17,784 nt of DNA, taken from assembly GCA_003339415.1 (NCBI GenBank), contig PDHQ01000524.1, positions 1-17,784 on the forward strand, written 5' to 3'. A model generated the notes under the pieces. It did not search any database. It had not been told where the DNA came from and saw nothing but the letters and a program-made list of their open reading frames with translations. This stretch comes from Ophiocordyceps camponoti-saundersi (nom. inval.) (Eukaryota; Ascomycota; Sordariomycetes; Hypocreales; Ophiocordycipitaceae). This document shows, in pieces, positions 1 to 8,850 of this stretch. The first letter of the stretch is position 1. The number at the start of each line of letters is the position of its first letter. A program made the translations under genes and the position numbers.

Positions 1-260
1 CACTTCTTTTATAATTTTCTATTTTCGGTAAAATAGTTCCCTCCTTCTTTTCCCTTATTCCTCTTATCTTTATATAGAAATCCGACTTCTTATCGCTTTC
101 TCTATAAAGAATTACTATCTAACTTATCCCTAAAAAGCTAGAGATTACCCCTTATATTATCTAAAAGCTATAGTTAAATAAGAAGTTACGCCCCTAAGGT
201 ATCTACTATACTCGCTAGGGGTATCCTTCTTCCCGCGCCAAACTATAATATCGGATTCCG
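1..260 (+). repeat. 3'-terminal fragment of the mobile-element family (copy A1)
   Basis: This segment matches 7600-7850 in order and orientation: the pyrimidine-rich stretch after AAATAGTTCC, the ATCTTTATATAG block, the GCTAGAGAT block, and an ending imperfect inverted repeat (AAGAAGTTACGCCCCT at 181-198, AGGGGTATCCTTCTT at 219-233). The same order ending in the same inverted repeat occurs at 7782-7836, which suggests this is the true 3' end of the element. The fragment is cut by the left edge of the window, so its 5' extent is unknown. It is heavily changed by CpA-to-TpA transitions. No coding sequence is seen in this part. Confidence 0.7.
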
Positions 261-301
261 GGATTACTATAGTATTATCTTAGGTTAGTTATTATAAGCC
301 G

Positions 302-325
302 ATATATATATATATATATATATAT
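302..325. repeat. (AT)12 microsatellite
   Basis: An uninterrupted AT dinucleotide run. It may be an original microsatellite or a CA/TG-rich run converted by RIP; the sequence alone cannot tell. Confidence 0.9.
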
Positions 326-411
326 TAGAGTTTAGTTTATTATAAAGGAGAAAAGGAGTAAGCGCGTTAGTAAAGGAAGAATATATAGGGAGCAAGCGCA
401 GAGTTATATAA

Positions 412-422
412 GGGGGGGGGGG
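412..422 (+). repeat. Poly-G tract (G11)
   Basis: Eleven consecutive G, preceded by GAGTTATATAA. A second tract (G10) lies at 8079-8088 after GAGAGTTA. Each sits roughly 180-240 bp downstream of an element 3' end (copies A1 and C), so the two may be parts of one shared flank. No function is inferred. Confidence 0.85.
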
Positions 423-504
423 TTCTTAGATAACGGTAGTTTTTAGAGATAAGAGTAAGGCTCTAGCTATAGTCGATTTTGCGAGGCAGAAGTTGTCTAG
501 TAGA

Positions 505-1040
505 GGGCAGTTCGACGGCGGTAATAGTAATACCTAAGGAAGGCAGGCGCTATACGAATATAAAATGCTAATAGAGGCTTACGCTAAGATAGATTAAATA
601 GTCGTCGGTACTTTTTTGTCTCCTAATACCCTATATAGATAAGGGTGATAAAAGGCGCCTAAGATAGGATAGCGGTTATTATAAAGTATATAGTGCTATT
701 TAGTTTCCCTTAAGAAAGGAAGAATTAGGCTAGTTATTAGCCCTAAAGCTTATCTTTATAGTATTCCTAAAAGTCGTATATTATAAGTCGAGTGTTAGAG
801 AGGGCTTATAGGTAAAACTTTACTAAACGGAATTAGAGATTTACTTCGAACCTTAGACTTTTATATAGCGAGTAAGTAAGTTAACCGTTATTATAAAGTT
901 TTAAAAGTTCGGTTAGATAGTTCCTATACCTTTATCTCTCCCCTTCCTATCTTTATATAGAAAATAAATATATTATCGCTTTTATAATAGAGGATACCGA
1001 TAGAGCTTATTACCGTATACGGTATAGCTATATATCCTAA
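505..1040 (+). repeat. 3'-end fragment of the mobile-element family (copy A2), with coding tail
   Basis: From about 590 this matches 2490-2870 and 7310-7700 block for block: TAGTTTCCCTTAAGAAAGGA, TTATTAGCCCTAAAGCTTAT, the GAGTGTTAGAGAGGGCTTAT block, ACTAAACGGAATTAGAG, and GGTTAGATAGTTCC. Just upstream (about 510-600) the frame ending in ATT AAA TAG reads a basic tail (GRRYTNIKC, two stops, RLTLR, stop, IK). It resembles the C-terminal tails at 2400-2498 and 7220-7319 once RIP stops are read as Gln. It is therefore a 5'-truncated copy keeping only the C-terminal codons and 3' flank of the protease-type gene. Similarity fades after about 1000. Confidence 0.6.
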
Positions 1041-1229
1041 CGTGTATAAGTTAAAGATAACGGTTACGTAAAGGAGTATATAGATATCGTAGGTATTTAC
1101 TATAGAGTAAACTCGACTATGCAGTTCTTGTTCCGTGGCTAGAGTATATTTATAACTACTATTAAAATATATAGCCTTTAAGCTAGTAATAAAAGAATTT
1201 TATACTATTACTTAGAAGTGATAATTATT
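1041..1229. other. AT-rich stretch with no recognisable feature
   Basis: A RIP-altered, TA-dominated sequence between repeat copy A2 and a decayed minus-strand frame. No gene, RNA or repeat could be supported here. Confidence 0.6.
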
Positions 1230-1900
1230 ACTATTTATATAAAAATATTATATTAATTATTAATATATTAACTATTAATATTTTTATCGTTAATATTTTT
1301 ATTATTAGTATATTCTTTTCGTAGTTTATTAGTAGATATTTTATTAATATCTAGTTACTTATTATAAGCGACTAAGGTTATAGAACGTCGCGCAAACGCC
1401 GTAGTAATTAAGTCTTAGTTAGGACCTAGATCCTTAGGGGGTAAGCTAGTTTTCTTCCTCTTATCGATTTCTACGGCTTTAATAGTAAGCTTCTTCATGC
1501 GGGTAATCCGAGCACGGGCTTTCGTCTTCTCTTTCTAGGAATCTTCTAATTCTTCTCGATCTATTTGCCGTTACTTTGCCCTTTTAGCATAGAAATTTCT
1601 CGGTATTATATTCTTTGCTTTATAAACCTGGCGGGCTTTTCGTAATATTATAGGTAGGTATGATAGCTCGCTTAATATAGAGCGTCGTTTAGGCGAAAGA
1701 AAGATAAATTAGCGTTAGTCTTTTAGTATTTTTATAATAAGGGGAGGTATAGGAATAGAGGATATATCAGGTAGCGAGTATATATAAGTTACGGGGTGAT
1801 ATTATATATATATAGGTATCTATCGTAGTAAGATATTTTATAAGAAAGTATATTAGGGTCTACGCGTGAAATTATATTAGGGTAATAAAAATAAATATTA
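1230..1900 (-). pseudogene. Decayed minus-strand reading frame, unrecognised, with a charged coiled-coil-like end
   Basis: One minus-strand frame can be followed for about 200 codons, broken only by a handful of TAA/TAG codons. Its downstream part (about 1640-1420) is strongly protein-like: LRKARQVYKAKNIIPRNFYA is followed by a run rich in Lys, Arg and Glu (KEKTKARARITRMKKL) and ends near PPKDLGPN before a TAA at 1415-1417, which may be the real stop or a mutated Gln. The basic, coiled-coil-like C-terminal region is reminiscent of the tails of pogo/Fot1-type DDE transposases, but no catalytic motif was found, so that is only a guess. The frame stays open past the TAA, with an Asn/Lys/Ile-rich composition typical of AT-rich decay. 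Confidence 0.4.
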
Positions 1901-2133
1901 TTTATTATTAAGATTATAATTATAATACGAGGATAATAATAGAGAGGCGAAATATAGAAGGGAGAACGAAGGAACGTACTAGAAGGAAAACGAAAGTAAA
2001 AGGGAATACGTGATAAGGTAGGGGCAGTATAAAGTATTAAGATTGCTATATAGAGTTTTATCTAGTTGGAATACGGGTTTATAACTAGCTTTTATATATA
2101 TAGTAATTAGAGAGAGAATTAGTAATATTATAA

Positions 2134-2205
2134 GTAGGGAAGATTATAAGTTATACTATAACTAGGGAAAACTATAAGTTACACTATAAGTAGGAAAGAT
2201 TAGGA
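2134..2205 (+). repeat. 28-bp tandem repeat, about 2.5 copies
   Basis: Units start at 2134, 2162 and 2190. The first two share GGGAA-A-TATAAGTTA-ACTATAA and differ at only a few positions; the third diverges after about 12 bp. Differences are partly C/T and G/A, as expected from RIP. Confidence 0.75.
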
Positions 2206-2225
2206 TATAACTTATAAATTTATAA

Positions 2226-2498
2226 TAGAATAAAAAGAGAGATAGGTAGTAAGGCGAGCGTATATAGGGTATGCTAAGGAAGAGAGATAGCGATATTAAG
2301 AAGAAATAATAAGTATAAGAGTGCGTAGGTGTAGATTATAAAGGATACCTTTAAGGATTATATTAATAACACCGATAGACTATAGTTAAGGAGTTATTAG
2401 GTATTTTATAGCGACGGTAGCAGAGATCCCTAAAGGGGAAACCGTGTCAGCCTTACGTAGGGAGCTATCAGAGGCTTATATAAAATTTAATTAAATAG
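2226..2498 (+). pseudogene. C-terminal fragment of the protease-type element gene (copy B)
   Basis: A single plus frame of 90 codons runs from 2226 to the TAG at 2496-2498 and is broken only by TAA/TAG codons. With those read as Gln it is basic and glutamine-rich. The last residues read GSYQRLI, stop, NLIK, stop. They line up with the tail of the fuller gene at 7280-7319 (GNY, stop, GLMKSLIK, stop), which identifies this as the C-terminal end of another copy of that gene. An in-frame ATG lies at 2271, but upstream codons in the same frame are equally protein-like, so it is probably not a start. The conserved tail is a useful family marker. No domain is recognised in it. Confidence 0.55.
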
Positions 2499-2960
2499 TC
2501 TCTTAACCTTTTTTTTTATTCCGAGAGATCTAAGTATTAGGATATAAAGGGCGGTTAAGAGAGGATAAGGACTATAACTAAGTATAAAGCGCAGATTAGT
2601 TTCCCTCGGGCCAAGAGAGAGGAAGGAATTAACGAAGAATTAGCCCTTAACCTTATCTTAATAGCTATTAAAAAAGTCGTTAATCGCAAGTCGTGTCTTA
2701 GAGAGGAGTTATGATAAAACTCTACTAAATAGAATTATAGCTTTTTTTTAAATATTATACTTTTAGACGATAAATTGCTAATTAAAACTCTATTCTTAAA
2801 GTTTTAAACACTTTATTAAATAGTTCTCTCTTCTTTTTTCTTATTTCTTTTATCTTTATGTGGAAAATCGCCTTCCTATTATTTTCCTAATAGAGAATTT
2901 CGATCTAGCTTATCCCCCTATAGCTAGAGATCCCCCTTATGCTAGTTGAAGACCACCCTC
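2490..2960 (+). repeat. 3' flank of the mobile-element family (copy B)
   Basis: This matches 7310-7765 in order: AGATTAGTTTCCCTCG, TAGCCCTTAACCTTATCTT, CTTAGAGAGGA, ACTCTACTAAA, ATAAATTGCTAATT, TTAAATAGTT, TATGTGGAAAA and CCCCCTATAGCTAGAGATCC. Similarity stops near 2950 (TAGTTGAAGA), where a different short hairpin follows (CCTCCC, 5-nt loop, GGGAGG at about 2955-2971). Copies A1 and C carry a longer inverted repeat at that point. The 2490-2813 and 7308-7630 blocks are each bounded by the 14-bp AAATAGTT motif at both ends. Confidence 0.75.
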
Positions 2961-4390
2961 CCAGCTAGGGAGGAATTTAACGCCGAAATAAATAAGAATC
3001 AGGTTTTAAGCACTAGAACCCTTAATTAAATAGTTTTAAGGAGTTATATATCTCCTAGCAACCGAACTAATAAAGCAGTTATTAGGGACGGTCTCCTCGA
3101 TACTTAGACTAAGCTAAAAAAACCACCCTTAAGGTTTAGCTCCCCTAGATTACTAAAGCAGAGAAAGCCCTTTATATTAGAGCCGTCCTATAGTTATTAT
3201 ATAAGCTTTAAATACCCGTAACCTTTCTTACTTAATATCTACGGGGAGGAAGGGGAAGGTATTTTAGTCTAGATAGTATACTTAAACGAAGGTACGATAA
3301 CTTTTCTTTATTTTAACTTCTCTACCGGACCCTTATACTTATAATAAATTGCTTCACTCTAATTCTAGGACCTTTCGAGCCCGCTCCTTAATATTAGGCC
3401 ACTTATTGCCCTCTCTAGGCTCCAGACCGTCGTTAAGGAACGGATTCGGTATATCCTTAATCAAGCGAGGCGCAACTTAAGGATTCAGATAGTCCTCGTA
3501 TGCGACGGAGTTAGTAAAAATATCCTAGCTACCGATAAAGTAACCTGCCATCTGCAAGGCCTCACTAATCTCTGCCCTATAAGCGTACTCGGAGTGCCGA
3601 CGCCAATTATAGGTAGCCGCCCTAGTCCTATTCTAAATATAATTAAAATAACTATAACCCCCTTAGCCGTATATCGAAACGCACTTATAAAATAGCGTTA
3701 ATATATGTTCCCCGTAGCAAGTAACGGTCGTCGTCTATAATCGCAGGTAATAGGCATATAACCTCGGGTTACGTTAACTAAAGATCGAGATAAGAAGAGC
3801 CTTATAGTATTCAGGGCGTTTCCCTTAGATTAAATAGTTAAAGAAAGAGCCCTCCGGGTGCGCGATCTCAGTCGGGATATAAGTAACTCGGGGTTCCCCT
3901 AGCGTCTTCTCCTAGTACTCTCTCTCTCTAGCCTTAATAAAGTGATAAAGAAAGAACTTAAGAGGAGACGTGGTACCTATTTCTATCTTAATAAAAGCCG
4001 GGGCTTCCTAAGGAACCTTCTCGCGGAAAGCTATCTTAATAAATATAGGAACGCTAAAGTGCCCGACGTTAACGCCTCCCTTATGCTAAATCTTAAGGTA
4101 GGCGTAAATCTAGGCAGAGAAAATTAGTCTCGATATCCGGAACTATTTAATTAAAATACTTACGCGTATATATTTAGGGTAAGGAAGAGTCTTTAGCGCT
4201 ATGCGGCCTTGCTAGCCTAGGCTCGATAGGACGCTTATATCTTCGGTATCTAACTTACGTAAGATAAGGTTATAAACGTTAGGGAGACGTTTCTTTTTCT
4301 CCTCGATTATCTCCTTTTCCGTTAACTTAGGCGCTATCGCGATTAAAGATTCTTATTGCTATTAACGCGTCTAGGTTAAGCAGGCAAAGA
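2937..4390 (-). pseudogene. Decayed minus-strand gene of the mobile element, unrecognised product, about 480 codons
   Basis: One minus-strand frame can be followed almost throughout, from just inside a GA-rich tract (4384-4424; CT-rich when read in the gene's sense) down to TAA at 2937-2939, with interruptions only by TAA/TAG. From the N-terminus it shows a run of Gln and stop codons (CAA/CAG origin); a charged stretch (LTEKEIIEEKKKRLPNVYNL); a mixed central part (KGGVNVGHFSVPIFIKIAFR); an aromatic-rich part (RPEYYKALLISIF, TYNWRRHSEYAYRAEISEAL); and a Pro/Leu/Trp-containing end (FLPSWEGGLQLA). No family could be named and no DDE, RT, helicase or YR motif is evident. No start ATG survives; ATG becomes ATA under RIP. 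It is divergent from the protease-type gene, with CT-rich tracts before both, so the two probably formed one two-gene element. An in-phase ATG-initiated plus-strand frame at 3942-4127 is antisense to it and judged a shadow. Confidence 0.55.
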
Positions 4391-4612
4391 AAGAAAAAAA
4401 AGAGAGGGAGAGGACGAGGGCGATATAAATAGCGAGCTAATAACTATTTATTCCTAATTAGGAAGGAGCCCTCCCCGCTCTTCCCTTCGCGATATCGCAG
4501 TACTAACCGAAGTATAGAGTAGCAAGCCTAAGAACTAAGGCAGCGAATAATAATAAAATAAGGCGACGCGTTTTTCCTCTTTTCCCACGCGTACCCTCTT
4601 TTTCCTTTAAAC
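4384..4612. promoter_or_regulatory. Shared upstream region between two divergent decayed genes
   Basis: The interval has a GA-rich tract at 4384-4424 (CT-rich on the minus strand) and a CT-rich tract at 4568-4609 (TTTTTCCTCTTTTCCC and CCCTCTTTTTCCTTT). Pyrimidine tracts just upstream of the start are common in fungal promoters, so one tract facing each gene fits a bidirectional promoter. This is inference: no TATA box or binding site could be assigned with confidence. Confidence 0.35.
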
Positions 4613-7319
4613 TAACTATTTATTTAATAACTAAGCTATACTTAGCGCACTATTATTATAACTAAAATATATTATAGATTTAGCAGACCTAGATTATAAG
4701 CTTGGCAAGGAAGTAGACTTTAAACTGGAAAGGCTATTTTTTAGCGAACGAAATAATAAGTTTGCTACTACGGCGATACTTTATAGTAGAGTAACGATAG
4801 GGCCTACGTCGCCTAATCTCCCTTTCTCGGCGGTAACTCCCGAGCTCGCGCGAACCCTCGAGTGCAAATAGCCCCCTTAGTTTGCAGGACGAATAGTTTA
4901 GCCGAAGGAACGCGTTAAGCTTTTTATAGATACGATTAAATACTTATATATATTTCGAGCTAGCGAGGAGATTGCTAACGTTATCCCGTTTAATAATATC
5001 TAAGACTAGAGCAACTATATAGATAATATAGGGCGTTTTATTTTTAGAGTAGAGAGATAACTATAGGCAACTAGCTTTAAGCTAGGAGCTATAATAAAAA
5101 TCTTAAATAGGGGAATCTAGGATAAAGTGCACCTATTTACGATTCCTATAGTAATTACGATACCTACTACCGCAAACGAGACCACTAACGTGCCGTTTAA
5201 GAAGAAAATCTATTATATCGTGCCTAGGTTTAACCTTAAGTAGGAAGCAAATAGTTGCCCCCTTCTAGGTAGTATAGTTAATTTTAGAGCGGATAGGACC
5301 GATATTAGGTATTATTAGGGCAGCTTCTTTTAGGATTAGTAAGCCCGAGTACTCTATTTTTTCGACTCGATAGAGCCGGGGCGAGTGCCTTAATCGAAAA
5401 GGGTGATAGCCGCATGGAGAGATATCTTAAGCGAGTTTTAGGGAGACTGCCCTTTTAATTTTATCGTTATTCCTAGGACGCGATAGAAAGGAGAGTACGA
5501 ATGCGGATACCTGGCCCTTTCTATACTGCAATACTAGGCCCGTAGCTTTATCGGTCTTAAACTCAACGTATATATTAATAGCTTATCGAATAAGCGAGGA
5601 TTAAGCGTTAAATAGTTTAGAGAAGATCTCGAGACCCCCCCGGATTCCCGTATTCTCTTACGAGACTAGGCTATACGAACCGAGGATAGCGACGGCAATG
5701 ACTACGACGAATTAATCGCTCGGATAACTAGCAACTTATATGCTATTAGGGCGAATAAACTAGGTATCCGAAAGTCGGAATAGTTTAACTTCTTAGGAAA
5801 TAGTTATAGATTTAAACTAAGGAACTAGGAGGGCGGCGAAGATCTCTTAATAAAGCTAGAAGTAAGCTTAACGACGCTTAGGGGCCTATGCCCCGAGGCC
5901 ACCGTCCCCTACTACCGGATCCTTAAAAGATACCGAACTATCACGCCTAAGACCCTTACTAATAACTCTATAATAAAGAGCCATATTATAGTGCTATACT
6001 TAGGCGCTACTAGAGTTAGAAGATAGCCTTAGGGAGATCGGGAAGAACTGCAAGGGATCGATATTAACGACTTTAATAGGGGCGAAGGGGCCGGGGATAA
6101 TAAGGCTCTAGACGAGGAAGAGGTTAGGGAGAAAAACGACGAGGACCTTCCCGAGGATAAGACTATAAAAGGCCCGACTAATAATTAAATAGTTCCGATA
6201 TCTAGCCTTTTATCTTCTCTTAGATCTAAAGACCCCCTAACTCTAGAAGGAGTTAGACGAGAGACGAGCGCTATAAAGAATACGAGGAAGGAAGATAAGG
6301 CGACTAAGGCGCCTAATAACGCTATAACTAGAGAGGAAACGACTAGGATAAAGAAAATAATCCCTTAGGAATTAACGGGCATATTATAGCCTAAGAAACT
6401 CACTGCGGGGAAGAAAATACCTGCAGGATTAAACCCGGCCCCGATATAGCCGGCTTTCTCTCCAAGGCGCAGCATAAGGACGAAGAAGTTAACGAAGCGC
6501 GACTATTTAATTAAGAACCCTGCGTTACAGAAGATAGCCCCTAAAAGAAAAGGGGAGGAAAAAGACATAGGAACGCTAAAATTAATACGCTTTACTTATT
6601 TTACCTTAGGCAAGAACCCTATAGTTTAGCCTAGCGAAGGACTTATAGCTGTAAGTATAGGCCGAGAACTAATTAACCTAGACCCGCTTAGCTTTAGGGT
6701 TAGAGGGGTTAAGCGTTATAAGAATTATATAACTTGGACTAAGAGTTGCGGACGTGTACGATAAGGAAGGCATATCGCACTTAATATGGCCGGATCTATT
6801 ATAATATATACCGGACGCGCACTTATTAGAGACTAGCTTTAAGAACCGAAGATAATCCTAATAATCCCGAAGACTAGTTCTTTTATTAGCTTGCAGCCCC
6901 CGGGGCTTATATACCCTAGTATATAAGCCGAGATCGATAAGGCTATCGATAACTATTTAATTAAGTAACGACGGGAGCGAGAGAAGGGACCTGAGAGAGA
7001 TATACTACTAGCGGGCGGTCGGCGCGAACGCTAGAGTCGACGGATCTAAGGGTTAGACCCTAAGGAGAAGTAACTAGAGTTTCCTTTATTATTTCCTTTA
7101 CGAAGAGTCCTTTCCGCCTTTATTTTATCGCGCTTGCACGTACCTTATTTAAGTTATAAGAAAAAGTCAGTTATTACCGAGAAAAAGGGCTAATTACTTA
7201 TTATTGCGGCACGCGCTTAGGGAGGAGTTTAGCGGCGGAGATAGGGACGCCGAAAGAAATACAAGCGCCCACCTTAGCTAGGGAATTATTAGGGACTTAT
7301 GAAAAGTTTAATCAAATAG
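4608..7319 (+). pseudogene. Decayed Ulp1-like (C48) cysteine-protease gene of the mobile element, about 900 codons
   Basis: One plus frame runs for about 2.7 kb to the TAG at 7317-7319, broken almost only by TAA/TAG. The protease core lies at about 5300-5530. Codons at 5313-5318 (TAT TAG) fit a mutated His-Trp. LYFFDS (5352-5369) supplies the Asp at 5364, 17 codons after the presumed His. TAG at 5484 stands six codons before an intact Cys (TGC, 5502) in KGEYECGYLAL. Known Ulp1-family proteases have His-Trp, Asp about 17 residues later, Gln six residues before Cys, and CG after it, so the match is close. Upstream (4680-5280) is an unassigned domain; downstream (5640-7190) is long, charged and Lys/Arg/Glu-rich, probably disordered, with a basic tail. 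The family cleaves ubiquitin-like modifiers, and C48 domains also occur in some eukaryotic DNA transposons. The gene is dead here: His looks changed to Tyr, Gln is a stop, and no start ATG remains. The exact 5' end is uncertain. Confidence 0.72.
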
Positions 7320-7850
7320 TTCCTAAACCCTTTCTTCTTTTCCTAAGAGCTGCCGAGGGTTAATATACGAGGGTAGTTAAGCTAAGATAGGGGCTATTAC
7401 TAGGTATATAGCATAGATTAGTTTCCCTCGAAAGAGGACGAATTAAGCAAGTAATTAGCCCTTAACCTTATCTTTAAAGCTATAATAAAAGTTATATATC
7501 GTAAGTCAAGTCTTAGAGAGGACTTATAGCAAAAACTCTACTAAACGGAATTATAACTTTATTTTAAACTTTACACTTTTATACTATAAATTGCTAATTT
7601 AAATACCCTTTTCGAAGTTTTTAGTATCTGATTAAATAGTTTCCACCTTTGTGTTACTTCTTTCTCTTATCTTTGTGTGGAGAACCGACTCCTTATTATT
7701 TTCCCTATAGAGAATTACTATGCGGCTCTTCCCCCTATAGCTAGAGATCCCCCCTTGTGTTAGTTAAAGATTTCAGTTACGTAAGAAGTTACGCCCCTTA
7801 GGTATCTGCTGCGCTTACTTAGGGTATCCTTCTTCCCCTGCTAAAGTATT
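7220..7850 (+). repeat. 3' end of the fullest mobile-element copy (copy C)
   Basis: It contains the last codons of the protease-type gene and the whole 3' flank shared with copies A1, A2 and B, and continues to an ending shared with A1: GTAAGAAGTTACGCCCCTTA through GGGTATCCTTCTTCCCC. It is the longest version of the family end in the window and links the coding tail to the terminal inverted repeat. C keeps more CA/TG than B in places (GTGTGGAG, CTTTGTGTTAC), so it is somewhat less mutated. Confidence 0.75.
7782..7836 (+). repeat. Imperfect inverted repeat at the element's 3' end
   Basis: The left arm AAGAAGTTACGCCCCTTA pairs imperfectly with the right arm TAGGGTATCCTTCTT across a central segment of roughly 20 nt. 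The same arms, with AGGGG intact on the right, occur at 181-234. Conservation at two element ends suggests a structural terminus, such as a transposon end hairpin or a transcript 3'-end hairpin. Which of these cannot be decided from the sequence. Confidence 0.6.
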
Positions 7851-8049
7851 ATGCTAATAACTAGTTCGTTAGCTCCGATCTCGCTAAGATACTTACCTTA
7901 AGATATTTTATTAGTTAATAGAAGATCTGATTTAAATAGAGAGGTTTATTCCTTCTAAAAGGAGGCGATTATAGTAGCGAAGTCGAGGCTCGAAACGAAA
8001 GCTAAGGCGGAGGCTAATAATAAAACGGCCCGAAAAGCTAAGGGCTAAT
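7851..8049 (+). pseudogene. Small decayed frame with a charged C-terminal helix, unrecognised
   Basis: From ATG at 7851 one frame runs 65 codons to TAA at 8047-8049, with only two internal TAA codons (at the likely Gln positions in RYLP-stop-DIL and YSF-stop-KEA). The second half, KEAIIVAKSRLETKAKAEAN followed by a Lys/Arg-rich end, looks like an amphipathic helix. Such tails end several fungal transposases, but nothing else supports that here. It directly follows the 3' end of copy C and could be the end of an older element into which copy C was inserted. Real protein or chance cannot be separated at this length. Confidence 0.35.
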
Positions 8050-8078
8050 TCTGCTTTCGCTATAAGGATAGAGAGTTA

Positions 8079-8088
8079 GGGGGGGGGG
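8079..8088 (+). repeat. Poly-G tract (G10)
   Basis: Ten consecutive G just before the diverged satellite block; a counterpart of the tract at 412-422. Confidence 0.85.
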
Positions 8089-8111
8089 TTTATATAAGTA
8101 TCGCTTTTAAC

Positions 8112-8505
8112 CTAACCCCTAGGGGATAAGGAGTGCAGTGAACGGGTTTATCCCGGAGAGGATAAGAGTAATTAGGGAGTTTATCTCTTAGGGAATAAAA
8201 ATAGTAGTAAATAGGTTTATAGCTTAGGGAATAAGAAAAGGAGTGGGTAGGTTTATAAGTAAACGGGTTTATCCGATAGGGGATAGGAAGAGGAGTGAAC
8301 GGGTTTATAAGTGAAAGGGTTTATCTCTTAGGGAATAAGAATAGAGTGAATAAGTTTATCCTTTTAGGGATAAGAAGAGTAGTAAATAAGAACGAGTTTA
8401 TGCCTAGGAGAAAGAAAAGCAGTTAGCGAGTTTAACCCTAGGGGAGAAGAAGGGCAGTTACCTAGCTTATCCTATAGTTTATAAGAGGAGTAGTTAACGG
8501 GTTTC
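8112..8505 (+). repeat. Diverged block of the 36-bp satellite, about 11 degenerate units
   Basis: Repeated matches to the 36-bp unit in the same orientation as the main array: CCCCTAGGGGATAAGGAG and AACGGGTTTATCCC near the start, TTTATCTCTTAGGGAATAAG twice, GATAAGAAGAGTAGT near 8367, and GTAGTTAACGGGTTT at the end. Spacing between matches is irregular and many palindromes are broken, unlike the regular array after 12.7 kb. It lies about 4.3 kb from the main satellite and appears to be an older, no longer homogenised relative. Confidence 0.75.
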
Positions 8506-8850
8506 TATAACCTTAGTATTAGTACTAAATGCCGGCGTAGTATTTAGCTAGATCTTAGAGATATAGAAGTATTACTCGAGTAAATTTCCTATAAGGTTAA
8601 ACGCTATAATAAGTAAGACTATACGCCTAATAGCCTGCAGTAGAAAATTAGGTTATAGTGCATTTTATAAAGATATTTTGTAGATAGAATCTAACGATAA
8701 GAACTTATAATAGTATTATAAGATTTAAGGAGTTACTTTAGAGCTATCCGAGTGATAAGTTTATAAATAAGCTTCCTAGCATAACTATAGATCTTTCGAG
8801 AAGGAGCTACAGAATAATTTAGGATTTCTCTTACTATAGAAGTGGTCGGG
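8506..8850. other. RIP-altered unique stretch without a recognised gene
   Basis: TA-rich sequence with frequent stops in the frames examined. No repeat relationship to the rest of the window was noticed. Nothing further can be supported. Confidence 0.5.

Larger units (their letters stand above)
592..7645. repeat. Dispersed 14-bp motif TTAATTAAATAGTT (at least 11 copies, both strands)
   Basis: Plus-oriented copies, with 0-3 differences, lie at about 592, 2487, 2813, 3022, 3826, 6182, 7308 and 7630. Minus-oriented copies (AACTATTTAATTAA) lie at 4141, 6502 and 6951. Weaker forms are at about 26, 910 and 5604. The 7308 copy reads TTAATCAAATAGTT, suggesting a pre-RIP core TTGATCAA, palindromic like TTAATTAA. 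Inside the decayed genes it is read in different frames and directions (NYLIK, LIK-stop-F, NN-stop-IV), so it is kept as DNA and not as a peptide. No convincing copy was found after 7645. Confidence 0.6.

Noticed and set aside
1420..1900. Firm call of a pogo-type transposase on the minus strand
   Set aside because: Only a basic, coiled-coil-like tail is seen; no DDE residues or DNA-binding domain could be located.
3942..4127. A 61-codon plus-strand gene starting with ATG
   Set aside because: The minus-strand frame through the same bases is much longer and more protein-like, so this is read as its shadow.
4127..4162. Short intron in the minus gene (GTAAGT ... TAG at the 14-bp motif)
   Set aside because: Only about 21 nt separate the two signals, too short for a spliceosomal intron, and the motif also occurs in the opposite orientation inside other coding frames.
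2490..7850. LTR retrotransposon with LTRs at 2490-2960 and 7310-7850
   Set aside because: The repeats carry the 3' codons of the plus-strand gene, more copies exist upstream, no primer-binding site or polypurine tract was seen, and no RT or integrase motif was found between them.
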